Notes under the pieces: generated by a model
What the model was told of the DNA's origin: nothing
What the model saw: the letters and a program-made list of their open reading frames with translations, nothing else
The model's database searches: none
Assembly: GCA_047619685.1 (NCBI GenBank)
Contig: JBLHLC010000002.1
Span: 124,001 to 188,000, forward strand
Source: JABDJZ01 sp047619685
GTDB lineage: Bacteria > Bacteroidota > Rhodothermia > Rhodothermales > UBA10348
Reading direction: 5' to 3'
DNA: 64,000 nt
Shown here: one piece after another, positions 16,030 through 25,600 of the stretch
Layout: the number at the start of each line of letters is the position of its first letter
Numbering within the stretch: position 1 is the stretch's first letter
Program-made: the position numbers and the translations under genes

Positions 16030-16268
16030 GTCGAGTCGTAATCAGGTGCCAAGTTATTGCTGACGCCACGCCTGAGGTCCCTGTCAAGGGACGGACCGCC
16101 GCGAGGCTTCGAGCGCCCGAAGGCGCTCTGAAGTTGAAATGTCTCAACAGGGAATTTGCTCCCTTTTGCGGGCCCCAAATTGACCCGACGGAGCCGTAGC
16201 TTGCAGCACGTTTCGGGCGAGACACCGTCTGTTTGTTGACCCGCAGCCACACCGTGACCCCAAGCCCG

Positions 16269-19181
16269 ATGCGACTCCTATTCTCTCTCCTAGTGGCACT
16301 CTGCACCCTTTCCGTCGCGGCTCAGACCAGGCCTCAAACCCGGGGTGAAGTCCTGCCTGACGAGAGCGTTCTTTCCCGTATAGAGGGGGGTGCCAGAGTC
16401 AACGTGGCAACGGGGATTCCGCTCGCCCTCTACCATTCCGATTACCGCGCCACCCCCGGGGACCCGCTCGAAATGGCCTGGTCGTATTTACGTGCGCGTG
16501 GCGCCAAGCTCGGGCTTTCGAATCCTGAGACCGAACTGGTGCACTACGCCACCCGAAAGACGCGGTCAGGGTACCGCGTCCGGTTCGAGCAGCGGGTCAA
16601 TGGCGTGCCTGTCTACAAGTCTGGAATCGCTGTCAGCCTTGGCGAGGATGGACAGATCCACTTCGTGGTGAACGACTTCAAGCCGGGAGTTCATGTCGCG
16701 GTCATCGCGTCCAAGGTGGGGCCGGAATCGGCCAAGGATAAGGCACGAGGCCACATTGCTTCCGAGGGACTGCCTAGCGCGGAGCAAGTGGATCTGGTCG
16801 TATATGCAAACGCAGGCCAGAGTCGGTTGGCGCACCGCGTCCAAGCGGTCACGAAGGTCGGAGCATGGGATATCCTTGTTGATGCGGCAACGGGTGAGGT
16901 TTTTCGTGCAGAGCCAACGGCGCACGTCGGTCCCCGCACGCAGGCGATGAATGCCCCGTCGGCAGGCCCATTCCTCGACGCCCGCGCAGCACCATTCAGG
17001 GCTCCTCAACGGTCCGCCGGGGCAGGCCTCCGGGGCTCCCGGGTCGATGGATCTGCGTTTGTGTTCGATCCCGATCCCATGTCCGTCCTCTCCGCGACCT
17101 ACGGAGACGATGCGCAGCATCGAGACAACGACGATGCGGATAACCCGGCGCTGACGGCCGCCCGGACCCAGGTGACGCTGAGGGACATCGGCTCCCTGGG
17201 CGGAATCTTTGACCTGGATGGTCCGATGGCAGTCATCACCGATTTCGACCCACCATTCCTTGGCACTTTTGGACAGGCGTCCCCTGACTGGGACAACACG
17301 CGTAGTCAGCCGGCATTCGAGGCGACCAACGTCTACTACCACATCGATCAGTCGATGCGGTATCTCAACGAGACGTTAGGTTTTTCCGTCACGCCTTTGC
17401 AATACACAGGCGGCGTACAGGCTGATCCACACGGCTTGGAAGGCGCCGTAAATGCGCAGTATCTGTTTACGGGTCAACTGCGGTTTGGAGAGGGGGGAGC
17501 GGACCTGGCGGAAGACTCGGACGTGGTTCTTCATGAGCTCGGTCACGCCATACACGACTGGATTACGGACAATGGTCTGTCGCAGCAAAACGGCCTTAGC
17601 GAAGGCGTAGGTGACTACTGGGCTGCGTCCTATACCCGAAGCAAGAACCTTTGGCCCGTGGGGACTTCTCAGCGGGACCAGATGGGGCGCTGGGGAGGCC
17701 GGCCCTTCTTTGCTGGTCGAAGAACCGACTATCCCGGCCGTTTTCCAGCCGACCTGACCGGCCAGGTCCATGCCGACGGTCGAATCTGGGCAAGCGCAAT
17801 GATGTCCGTCTGGGATGAAGTCGGCGGGACAGACACCGACGTTCTATTCTGGGAGGGGATGTCCATGACTGGATCAGGAAGCAATACTGAGGACGCTGCC
17901 CGCGCGGTTCTCAAGGCCGACTCGCTTCTATTTGGCGCAGCTCACGCCGACGTCATGCTGGAAGCGTTCACCGAGAGGGGCTTCTTATTCCGCGCTGCTG
18001 CCGCGGGTGTCGGCCGCTCGGGCCCCGGGCCACGTCCGGTCACGTTCTTTGACCTCTCCGTATTTGGCGAAGGCTCTGCTAATTCCTGGGCTTGGGACTT
18101 CGAGAGCGACGGCCAAGTGGATGCCGGTGGCGGAATCGCGAATCACACGTTCCCGGACCCCGGTCTCTATTCGGTGACGCTCACCGCGTCCGATGGAAAT
18201 CGAACGCAAACAACCACCCTGACCGACTACGTCTCCGTGAACTCGGGTGTCTACGTGTGGGAAGGATTCGGAATTCCGGAGGGCAGGTCTGGGAGGTACA
18301 TCTACGACGCGCTTCAGGAGGCCGGTGTAGAGTCCTACTACTCCCGAACGGCGGCCATCCACCCCTCGCTAGAAGGGTTTGGCGCGGTATTCCTTTCGTT
18401 TGGGCCCTCCGATCCGCTCAGTGCGCCAACGCCCCTTGGAGAGGTCCTTGCGGGTGTTATCCGGACCTACATCGAAGGAGGAGGCAACGTCTACATCGAA
18501 GGTGGTGACGTCCTGGGTTTCCACCAGGTCGCCAATACGAGACTGCTTGAGAAGTTTGGCATAGGGCAAGCACGGGACGGGCTGTCGGGCACCCAACCTG
18601 TGACTGATCTTCGTGGCCAGGCCGGGTCCCTCGCTCAGGGCGAGGTGTTCATTTCGTCGAAGCAAACCGCGACGAGGTCTGTCGACTTGTTCGCCCCCTC
18701 CGGATCAGGCCGCGCGCTTTTTGAGGAGGTGGGCTATGGCGTTGTCGCTATCCAGAACCAGGACGCGGGTGGCGGCCGAACCGTGGCCATGTCCTACACA
18801 CTCGCAGACCTGGAGCCCAACGGTACCAGCACGCGCGACCAGCTTCTTGTCAAGGTGATGGACTTCTTCGGAATGCCAATTGTCCTCGCCGGCGAGGACA
18901 GCCCCGAACTTCCGGCCAGCCTTTGGCTGGACGCGGTCTATCCGAACCCATTGTCCGGTCAGGGTGCAGTGCGTTTCGCGCTTCCGAACACCGGGCGGGT
19001 AGACGTCGAGGTCTACGATATGCTTGGTCGGCGAGTTGCCGTACTGCTCGACGGAGAGATGAGGCAGGCGGGGGCCCACGAGGTGATCCTGAACGCCAGC
19101 AATCTTCCTTCAGGCAGCTACATCGTCAGCCTTGGTCTGGAGGGTCGATTCCAGAGGCGGTCCGTCGTGGTGGTCAGGTAG
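16269..19181 (+). CDS. T9SS-secreted HExxH metalloprotease with PKD domain
   Basis: 970 residues; the ATG at 16269 gives the signal MRLLFSLLVALCTLSVAAQ. A propeptide-like region (FTP/PepSY type, ~60-210) includes VRFEQRVNGVPVYKSGIAV. The catalytic domain has HELGHAIHDW (His422, Glu423, His426) and a downstream Glu445 in GLSEGVGDYWAAS, a gluzincin layout close to M36/fungalysin. A PKD domain spans ~580-660 (WAWDFESDGQVD), followed by a Rossmann-like region (~665-880; YIYDALQEAGVESYY, FGAVFLSFGPSDPLS) of unknown role. The last ~80 residues are a type A Por sorting domain (DAVYPNPLSGQGAVRFALP...VEVYDMLGRRV), so export through the type IX system is expected. Confidence 0.88.
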   Translation: MRLLFSLLVALCTLSVAAQTRPQTRGEVLPDESVLSRIEGGARVNVATGIPLALYHSDYRATPGDPLEMAWSYLRARGAKLGLSNPETELVHYATRKTRSGYRVRFEQRVNGVPVYKSGIAVSLGEDGQIHFVVNDFKPGVHVAVIASKVGPESAKDKARGHIASEGLPSAEQVDLVVYANAGQSRLAHRVQAVTKVGAWDILVDAATGEVFRAEPTAHVGPRTQAMNAPSAGPFLDARAAPFRAPQRSAGAGLRGSRVDGSAFVFDPDPMSVLSATYGDDAQHRDNDDADNPALTAARTQVTLRDIGSLGGIFDLDGPMAVITDFDPPFLGTFGQASPDWDNTRSQPAFEATNVYYHIDQSMRYLNETLGFSVTPLQYTGGVQADPHGLEGAVNAQYLFTGQLRFGEGGADLAEDSDVVLHELGHAIHDWITDNGLSQQNGLSEGVGDYWAASYTRSKNLWPVGTSQRDQMGRWGGRPFFAGRRTDYPGRFPADLTGQVHADGRIWASAMMSVWDEVGGTDTDVLFWEGMSMTGSGSNTEDAARAVLKADSLLFGAAHADVMLEAFTERGFLFRAAAAGVGRSGPGPRPVTFFDLSVFGEGSANSWAWDFESDGQVDAGGGIANHTFPDPGLYSVTLTASDGNRTQTTTLTDYVSVNSGVYVWEGFGIPEGRSGRYIYDALQEAGVESYYSRTAAIHPSLEGFGAVFLSFGPSDPLSAPTPLGEVLAGVIRTYIEGGGNVYIEGGDVLGFHQVANTRLLEKFGIGQARDGLSGTQPVTDLRGQAGSLAQGEVFISSKQTATRSVDLFAPSGSGRALFEEVGYGVVAIQNQDAGGGRTVAMSYTLADLEPNGTSTRDQLLVKVMDFFGMPIVLAGEDSPELPASLWLDAVYPNPLSGQGAVRFALPNTGRVDVEVYDMLGRRVAVLLDGEMRQAGAHEVILNASNLPSGSYIVSLGLEGRFQRRSVVVVR

Positions 19182-20258
19182 CTACCAACGGCGTCCACCG
19201 AAGAGGAATCCCAAGGGAGGGACGACCGACGTGTATGCCGCATAACCAAGCTCAAGAAGCCAGGTGCTTCCGACGAGGTCCTCGCCGTGCAGTTGCCGGA
19301 GCGGCTTCCGAAGAGCCAGACTTAACGCCACAAGACGGACTAGCAAGAATCCCGCTCCCCACCAGGATGCGACCAGCGGAGCCAGCCAGAGCAGTGTTGC
19401 GGAGCCGTGAATCAAGGCCAGGTGCAGTTGCACGGATAGGGGGAAGTCACGGCCAGCCGACGTGTGCCGTCGTTTTTGCCTGAACCATTCAGATACATTC
19501 TCGGGCGCCGGGCTGGGCACGAACGCTCGTTCGTCAAACACGTAGCGGAATCCCGCACACCCCGCCTGATGAACGGCCTGGACGAACAGATCATCGTCGC
19601 CGCTGACCGATCGGCCGCGGTGCCCCCCGGCTGCAGCGAAAGTGGCCTTTGAGTAACAGAGGTTGCGTGCCACCGCCATGAACGGTCGGTTCAGTCCGAT
19701 GGTCGCTGCCGTGAGAAACGCCGAGTGCAGGGCATCATAGCGCATGAGCTTCCCGAGCGCGCCGGGCATGGGAACCAGGGGTCCGAATCCGACGAGGACC
19801 ACGTCGATATCCGGGGATTGAAGTGAAGCCAGCGTCGCCAGCCACTCGGGACCCGGTACGCAGTCCGCGTCGGTGAATGCCAGAAGCTCGTGTTTCGCAT
19901 TCTGAATACCGTGGGTGACCGCCTGCTTCTTGCCGGACCCGGGGTTCCGGAAGATCTGCACACCCGTGCGTCCGTTCGCCCATATCGTCATGCGCTGCAG
20001 TGTCTCGTCTTCGGAGCCGTCATCCACCAGAACCACTTCGAAACTCGGATGCGTTTGCGCCGACAGCGCATCCAGCAGGTCTCCTATGCCGCCGGCCTCA
20101 TTTCGCGCGGCGACAACAACCGATACCGGGGGCAAAGACTCTGATCTGCTGGCTAGCGTGAACTGCCGATGTGCCCGGCGGTAACCCACGCGGAGGAGTG
20201 CCAGGTACACAACCTGGACCACTGCGAGCACTACAGCGACGGTCTGAATGGGTGTCAT
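19182..20258 (-). CDS. Family 2 glycosyltransferase (membrane)
   Basis: 358 residues. An N-terminal helix (VAVVLAVVQVVYLALLRVGY) precedes a GT-A domain: PPVSVVVAARNEAGGIGDLL, VVLVDDGSEDETL, the D-x-D (FTDADCVPGPEW), SGDDDLFVQAV and QKRRHTSAG, a relative of the Q-x-x-R-W motif of processive synthases. C-terminal helices follow. It abuts the metalloprotease tail-to-tail with no base between the two stop codons. It overlaps the upstream deacetylase gene by four bases. The cassette resembles poly-N-acetylglucosamine-type exopolysaccharide genes (inference). Confidence 0.88.
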   Translation of the reverse strand: MTPIQTVAVVLAVVQVVYLALLRVGYRRAHRQFTLASRSESLPPVSVVVAARNEAGGIGDLLDALSAQTHPSFEVVLVDDGSEDETLQRMTIWANGRTGVQIFRNPGSGKKQAVTHGIQNAKHELLAFTDADCVPGPEWLATLASLQSPDIDVVLVGFGPLVPMPGALGKLMRYDALHSAFLTAATIGLNRPFMAVARNLCYSKATFAAAGGHRGRSVSGDDDLFVQAVHQAGCAGFRYVFDERAFVPSPAPENVSEWFRQKRRHTSAGRDFPLSVQLHLALIHGSATLLWLAPLVASWWGAGFLLVRLVALSLALRKPLRQLHGEDLVGSTWLLELGYAAYTSVVPPLGFLFGGRRW

Positions 20259-20902
20259 CCTTTGTCGGGAAGCGGTTCGAGTGCCCGTCCCTCTTGGATT
20301 AGCGTCGCCACAATTTCGGTAATGTTGGCGATGGCATCCGGGGCCGAATCGTGCCCGACCAAAATCGAGCCGCCCGGAATGCGCCGGACAGACTCAGCGA
20401 CCAGCCTGGGGGTCGCGTGCCGGTGATAATCGGCCGTCATGTGACTCCAAAGGGTCATGGATCGGCGGGTCTCGCGGGTCCAGTGCCATGTAGCCGGCCG
20501 GAGGTGCCCAAACGGTGGGCGGACGTGCGTCACATGGATTCCGAGTGTCTGCTCGAGTTGATCGGTCCCGGTCCGGAGATTCTCCACAGCCTCCGCCGCA
20601 CTCTGGCGCCAGGGGTCCTGGTGAATCGTGCCATGACTCCCGATGCCGTGACCTGCTCGAAGTATGCGTCGCGCAACTTGAGGGTTCGCGAGGACTCGCT
20701 CTCCAAGCAGGAAAAACGTGGCGTGTGCCGACCGATCCGCAAGGAGGTCGAGCAAAAGCCCGGTTGTATCGCGTACGGGCCCATCGTCCAGCGTGAGGTA
20801 CACGGCATCCGAATGAATGCTCGACAGGATGCCGGGCAAGCGGCCACACATTCGCGGAAGGGCTGAGGCCACCGCCCGGTGACTTAAAAACTGCCAGCTC
20901 AT
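20255..20902 (-). CDS. Polysaccharide deacetylase (NodB homology)
   Basis: 215 residues from the ATG at 20902, chosen because it makes an ATGA overlap with the upstream glycosyltransferase. NodB motifs: VYLTLDDGPVRDT (catalytic Asp-Asp), GSHGTIHQDPW (metal histidines), HVRPPFGHLRP, and ILVGHDSAPDA near the end. It removes N-acetyl groups from amino-sugar polymers with a divalent metal. No obvious signal peptide; the product may act on lipid- or membrane-bound intermediates at the cytoplasmic face, or the export signal is atypical. It lies between two family 2 glycosyltransferases in one operon. Confidence 0.9.
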   Translation of the reverse strand: MSWQFLSHRAVASALPRMCGRLPGILSSIHSDAVYLTLDDGPVRDTTGLLLDLLADRSAHATFFLLGERVLANPQVARRILRAGHGIGSHGTIHQDPWRQSAAEAVENLRTGTDQLEQTLGIHVTHVRPPFGHLRPATWHWTRETRRSMTLWSHMTADYHRHATPRLVAESVRRIPGGSILVGHDSAPDAIANITEIVATLIQEGRALEPLPDKG

Positions 20903-22053
20903 CGGTCGAAACGCCTGCCTTTCCACTCAAAGCGGCCCCAAACGCCCGCAACCGAGGCCGCCACGATATACGCGATTTCCAGGGGCTGGGAAGGCAGCAG
21001 GTAACGCATGAGCGCTGAACGGCCAAAATGTCGGGTGACCATCGCCAGCAAGACGGCTTCGCCCAAGACCTTGAGCACAAATCCCCCCGCGACATAGGGG
21101 GCAACAGAAGGGTTCGCAATGGACCAGGGAACGCCAGCTACGAGGAACGCAAAGGCACCGAAAATGACGAGGTTGATCCCGATGAGGCGCCGCGCGGGAT
21201 AGTGAGCGCCTTTTGAGGCCCATCTCCGCCGCTGTTCGAGAAAAGAGGCCAGGGTTGGCATCGCATCGGTCAATACCAGTGCCTCCGGGTCGGCACAATA
21301 GCGGACGCGACCGGCCGTCTCCGCTTGAATCCGCTGCATGAGCAGTTCGTCGTCGCCGGAGGTAAGATGGCTCGAGTGCCCGTGGCCGCCGGCGACGACG
21401 AACGCGGACTTGCGAAAGGCCATGTTTGCTCCGCTGCACAGAATCGGGCGACCCAGGCCGATCGATCCGGCCGCGATACCGGCGAATCCCAGGAATTCCA
21501 GTGCCTGGAATCTCTCGAAGAACGTCGTTCCACTTGGATAGGCCACCGGACCGGCCACGAAGTCCGTATCGGCTTGAAAATACGTGGCCATGCCCTCAAT
21601 CCAGCGCTCTCCCGGACTTCCGTCGGCGTCCGTTTGCAGGATCCACTCTCCGCTGGCCAGGGCGACGCCGGCTTCGATCGCGCGCTTCTTGGTGGCCCGA
21701 GTGCCGGGCTCGGGTTCGGCCAGTTGAATCAAATGCAGAGAACCCCCGCCGAACTGAGGTGCTGCACGAACAAGGTCGCCTGTGCCGTCGGTCGAGGCAT
21801 CGTCTACTACGATGACCTCATAATCCGGATAGCGGCTTGCGAAGACCCTGCGGAGGACGGCCTCGATCCCCGGTGCCTCGTTTCTGGCCGGGATGATGAC
21901 CGAGATGGCGGGCCCGGGGTCGCCCGACTTCGGGACTCGGAACGCCTCACTCACAGTCCGGCGGAAGCCGACGGAAAGCGCCAGCAGGAATCCCGCGTAG
22001 GCCGCCGTAGCGGTAAATCCGATGATGGCGAGAATCGAAACGTGGCCCGGCAT
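20899..22053 (-). CDS. Family 2 glycosyltransferase (membrane, processive type)
   Basis: 384 residues. N-terminal helix, GT-A domain with ISVIIPARNEAPGIEAVLRR, VIVVDDASTDGTGDL, the D-x-D (LQTDADGSPGERW), SGDDELLMQRI and QRRRWASKG (Q-x-x-R-W). Three to four C-terminal helices (~285-375). Layout fits polymerising transferases such as PgaC/IcaA or flippase-linked lipid glycosyltransferases. It begins 32 bases after the degenerate sensor gene and overlaps the deacetylase by four bases. Confidence 0.88.
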   Translation of the reverse strand: MPGHVSILAIIGFTATAAYAGFLLALSVGFRRTVSEAFRVPKSGDPGPAISVIIPARNEAPGIEAVLRRVFASRYPDYEVIVVDDASTDGTGDLVRAAPQFGGGSLHLIQLAEPEPGTRATKKRAIEAGVALASGEWILQTDADGSPGERWIEGMATYFQADTDFVAGPVAYPSGTTFFERFQALEFLGFAGIAAGSIGLGRPILCSGANMAFRKSAFVVAGGHGHSSHLTSGDDELLMQRIQAETAGRVRYCADPEALVLTDAMPTLASFLEQRRRWASKGAHYPARRLIGINLVIFGAFAFLVAGVPWSIANPSVAPYVAGGFVLKVLGEAVLLAMVTRHFGRSALMRYLLPSQPLEIAYIVAASVAGVWGRFEWKGRRFDR

Positions 22054-22085
22054 GGTCCGATCAAGGTACGATCAAATCCGGGCTC

Positions 22086-23090
22086 CTATGGCCAGCGGAT
22101 CTCAGGGCTGTCTGCCGAAACGGCGGAAACCCGGTGAGGAATCCTGAGCCAGAATTTTGCCCCGGCGGTTCTTCCTTTGTGGATCCCGAGGGTGCCGTCG
22201 CTCTCCCTGACGACTCGGATCAGACCGTGCAATCGTCCGACGCGATAACTGGTCAGTGGATGTTCATGCGCCTCTCGAAGCGCAATGCCAAGGGTCGACA
22301 ATTCGGCTTCCGGAAGCTGGAATGTGTCGGCGATGAGGACCACGTTGATGACTTGGTTGTCCACGCGCAGCGAGAGTGCAACGTTCGATTCCAGAAGCAT
22401 GATCTCTACGACGTCGGCAAGTGCTTCGACAATGGAGGCGATGCTGCCGCGCCAGTAACAGGGTTCGACGGAAAGTTGAAGCGCCTTCGACCGACCCGTC
22501 CTTCCAGCGCGCATGCGAAGTGCGTCGGTGAGGGGCACGGACAATTCCGTCACGCCATCAAAGTCGGGTCGTATGGGCCGTCTCAGGAGGGCGTTCCCCA
22601 TGCGGACAAGCAATTGGCCCGTCTCTCGAAGCGTGACGGCCAGCGCTCTGGCCTGGTCGGGAGGAAGGTTGCGTCCCGCGAGTCCTATGCTTTCTCCTAG
22701 GACGTTCGAGATCGCGGTCCGAAAACCATTCGGCAGGAGGGCCGGATCGACATGAAGGGGCACCGCGTCTTGGAGCGGGCGCTCTCTCTCGATCGCGCCA
22801 GGCAAGTCCCGAAGAAACCCGGCAAGTTCCGAAGACCCCGCGCTCGGGACGAAAAATATTGGAGACTCCGCAGTGGTGGGGTGTAGCCTCAATGCGTCCA
22901 ACAGGCCATCCAGTTCTGTTGGGTGTCTCAGACGCCCAACCAGAATACATTTGGGCAGATGCCTGGCAGCCAAAGCCGCTGCCTCTGGACCGTTGTCAGG
23001 AGTCAAGGCGCTGTGGGACAACGACCTGAGCTGTTGACGAATCTCTTCACGTATTGAGGTGTCGGCCTCCAGGAGTAACACAAGCGACAT
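22086..23090 (-). CDS. Degenerate receiver plus degenerate histidine-kinase ATPase-like protein
   Basis: 334 residues from the ATG at 23090 (MSLVLLLEADTSIREEIRQQL). Residues 1-115 look like a receiver domain with the acidic pocket (LEAD), but the phospho-acceptor position reads ILVGRLRHP with no aspartate. Residues ~150-330 follow the order of a sensor kinase (helical pair, then an ATPase-like sheet ending RTAGAKFWLRIP), but the N- and G-box residues are gone (GRLHGLIRVVRESDGTLG). It is probably a non-catalytic signalling or binding protein. It sits first in the exopolysaccharide-type cassette and might regulate it. The assignment rests on fold-like patterns only. Confidence 0.55.
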   Translation of the reverse strand: MSLVLLLEADTSIREEIRQQLRSLSHSALTPDNGPEAAALAARHLPKCILVGRLRHPTELDGLLDALRLHPTTAESPIFFVPSAGSSELAGFLRDLPGAIERERPLQDAVPLHVDPALLPNGFRTAISNVLGESIGLAGRNLPPDQARALAVTLRETGQLLVRMGNALLRRPIRPDFDGVTELSVPLTDALRMRAGRTGRSKALQLSVEPCYWRGSIASIVEALADVVEIMLLESNVALSLRVDNQVINVVLIADTFQLPEAELSTLGIALREAHEHPLTSYRVGRLHGLIRVVRESDGTLGIHKGRTAGAKFWLRIPHRVSAVSADSPEIRWP

Positions 23091-23549
23091 TGGAACCTCA
23101 ATCCAATGGAACTTTGATAGAAGGGATTCCAAATCGCGCGCCAACGTCGGCTGGAGGGCACCAGAGCGGGTCTGAGGCCTCCAGGGGCCACAATTGTGCT
23201 ACCTACACGGTACCCTGAGCGGTGTTTTTGGGATGAATGCGCATTCTTGATTCAGACGAATGGCCGCTGGTCTGTTCGTCCTGAATAATGGTCACTCGCC
23301 TCTGGTCGTTGTATCCACGAGTCTCCCTTCCCCGTGGCCATCTGCCGAGAAGGGCGCCGGAGTCCTGTCGTCGAAGTGCCGGCGAGCGCCTCGGCCCACG
23401 ACGCACACACGAGCCAAGACAGGCCTTGTAGTCTCTATCCGCCTTGATGCGGCATTTGGCCGATCTATCTGAGTCCAGGAGTTTGCGATTGAGTTCACAA
23501 CCATAAACGGAAGACCGAGGCATCAGGGATCACGTCCTTCGTATCGTTC
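23091..23549. other. Non-coding gap of 459 bases
   Basis: Lies between divergently oriented genes (degenerate sensor on minus, esterase on plus). No frame has convincing protein character. One imperfect hairpin is visible: ATTCAGACGAA (23250-23260) against TTCGTCCTGAAT (23275-23286), with one bulged base and a 14-base loop and no T-run. It may hold both promoters; nothing else recognised. Confidence 0.4.
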
Positions 23550-25514
23550 ATGAAAACCCACAGCCAGACCGACATGACTGCTCGTCGATTCTATCTCCCC
23601 TTTGTAGGCCTATTCCTGTTAGGCGCGTGCGGCGGCGTCTCGACAGACTACGACCCCGGTTTGCCGTTGGTAGCGCTGCCCTGGGCAGACGGCATGGTGG
23701 CCCAACGAGACGTGGTACTGCCGGTTTGGGGCTGGACCAGTCCCGGTTCCGAGGTGACGGTTAGCATGGACCGGGAGGTCCAGAAGACCAAGGCCGGCCT
23801 CGATGGCGCCTGGCGAGTCGAGTTGGCCCCTCGACCGGCCGGCGGCTCTCACGCGCTTTCAGTCTCCTCGGCAGAGGAAGGCGCAGAGATTTCTGACATT
23901 CTGTTCGGCGACGTCTGGGTGGCTTCCGGGCAGTCCAACATGGAGTGGAAGGTGCGGACCAGCGACAATGCTGCTGTCGAGATAGCCTCTGCCGACGATG
24001 GATCGATAAGGCATTTCTACGTTCCGCACGAATGGTCGGATAAGGCCGAAGTCGCGCTGACTGGCGGGCCATGGGCGCCGGCGGACCCGCAGCATGTCGC
24101 TGATTTCACAGCGGTTGGTTACTTCTTTGCGCGAGAGCTCCGCAAGCACGTGGACGTGCCGATCGGGCTTATGCACACGTCCTGGGGTGGAAGCAGGATA
24201 GAGCCGTGGATGAGCCCGAAAGCACTCGGACTTTCGCCGGAGGATGCGGCAGCGCTTGCTCAGGCCCAGGCGCGCCAGGAGGACGAGGCCCGCGAAGAAA
24301 TGCGCCAGCTGATTGGAGACTTTCCCGAGTCAGATCCGGGCCTGGTGGATGGTGTGGCACACTGGGCTGCCCGTGACCTGGATATGTCGGATTGGAATAC
24401 GATTTCCGTTCCTGCGGTCTGGGAGCAGGTGGGGTATGCTGGGCTGGACGGCGTCGTTTGGTTCAGAACCAGTGTTGTCCTCTCTGAAGCCGAGGCCGCC
24501 TCCGAGGCTCTCCTGGCTTTGGGCACCATCGACGACAACGATATCACCTGGGTCAACGGGGTTGAGGTAGGCCGCACGAATGCGTGGAACGTAGCCCGCA
24601 AGTACGCGGTGCCGGCGTGCGCTCTGCACGAGGGTCTCAACGCGATCGCCGTGCGTGTTGACGATACCGGCGGAAACGGGGGACTGTATGGATCCCCCGA
24701 TGGGCTGTACCTGGAGACTCAGGCCCAAAAACACGCGCTCTCCGGAGATTGGTCCTTGCGCGTGGGGATGGTCAGCCTCGCGACGGGTGCGGCCAAGAAC
24801 CAGGTCCCTATGGTTCTCTACAACAAGATGATTCACCCACTCCTGGACTTCCCCGTGAAGGGATTTCTTTGGTACCAGGGTGAATCCAACGCCAGCGGTC
24901 AAGATGCCGTCGATTACGCGGGCCAATTCAAGTCCATGATCATGGACTGGAGGTCAGGCTGGGGTGTGGGTGATGCCCCCTTCCTCTTCGTTCAGTTGGC
25001 CAACTTCAGGGCCGCGAAAGACGAGCCATCTGAATCAGATTGGGCGGTGCTGCGAGAATCCCAGTCGGCGGCGCTCGGTCTGCCAAACGTGGGGCAGGCA
25101 GTAATCACGGATATCGGAGAAGCGACGGACATTCATCCCACCAACAAGCAGGACGTCGGGCTGAGGTTATCACTGGCCGCGAGGCACTTTGCCTACGGAC
25201 AGGAGGTTGTCTACGCGGGGCCAACCTACCGGGGTCACCGCCAGGATGGCTCCAGCATTGTCATCGACTATGACCACGTTGGGGGAGGACTCGAGGCCCG
25301 GCGTGGTCCGCTGGCGGGATTCGCAGTAGCTGGGAGCGATGGGCTCTTCCACTGGGCCGATGCGCGCATTGAGGGCGAAACGGTTGTGGTATCCAGCCCA
25401 AGTGGGATTCCCGCCGTTGCGGTGCGCTACGCCTGGGCAGACAACCCGGACCGCGCCAATCTCTACAACACGCAGGGATTGCCGGCTGCGCCCTTCAGGA
25501 CGGACGTACCCTGA
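23550..25514 (+). CDS. Sialate O-acetylesterase-like SGNH lipoprotein
   Basis: 654 residues. Lipoprotein signal (YLPFVGLFLLGACGG, lipobox LGAC); an ATG at 23574 is an alternative start. The esterase is split: VWVASGQSNMEWKV (nucleophile Ser near residue 129) and GLMHTSWGGSRIEPWMS lie before, and FLWYQGESNASG and DIHPTNKQDVG (catalytic Asp and His) after, an inserted beta-sandwich (~265-395) resembling a GH2 sugar-binding domain (WNTISVPAVWEQV, NDITWVNGVEVGRT). Such SASA-domain enzymes remove O-acetyl groups from sialic acids or acetylated plant and algal polysaccharides. Free-standing on the plus strand, upstream of a broken gene. Confidence 0.9.
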   Translation: MKTHSQTDMTARRFYLPFVGLFLLGACGGVSTDYDPGLPLVALPWADGMVAQRDVVLPVWGWTSPGSEVTVSMDREVQKTKAGLDGAWRVELAPRPAGGSHALSVSSAEEGAEISDILFGDVWVASGQSNMEWKVRTSDNAAVEIASADDGSIRHFYVPHEWSDKAEVALTGGPWAPADPQHVADFTAVGYFFARELRKHVDVPIGLMHTSWGGSRIEPWMSPKALGLSPEDAAALAQAQARQEDEAREEMRQLIGDFPESDPGLVDGVAHWAARDLDMSDWNTISVPAVWEQVGYAGLDGVVWFRTSVVLSEAEAASEALLALGTIDDNDITWVNGVEVGRTNAWNVARKYAVPACALHEGLNAIAVRVDDTGGNGGLYGSPDGLYLETQAQKHALSGDWSLRVGMVSLATGAAKNQVPMVLYNKMIHPLLDFPVKGFLWYQGESNASGQDAVDYAGQFKSMIMDWRSGWGVGDAPFLFVQLANFRAAKDEPSESDWAVLRESQSAALGLPNVGQAVITDIGEATDIHPTNKQDVGLRLSLAARHFAYGQEVVYAGPTYRGHRQDGSSIVIDYDHVGGGLEARRGPLAGFAVAGSDGLFHWADARIEGETVVVSSPSGIPAVAVRYAWADNPDRANLYNTQGLPAAPFRTDVP

Positions 25515-25600
25515 TATCCCCTACACGGGGACTCGCCATTCCCGGCGCCACTTCGGACAATAGAGGCCATACCAAGGGTTATTCCCCAACGAGGAGCGTC

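Noticed and set aside
16233..16268. Upstream TTG start for the metalloprotease
   Set aside because: It adds 12 residues ahead of a perfect signal peptide starting at ATG 16269.
23203..23523. 106-codon minus-strand frame in the gap before the esterase
   Set aside because: Low-complexity Arg-rich sequence, no motif and no ribosome site; treated as non-coding.
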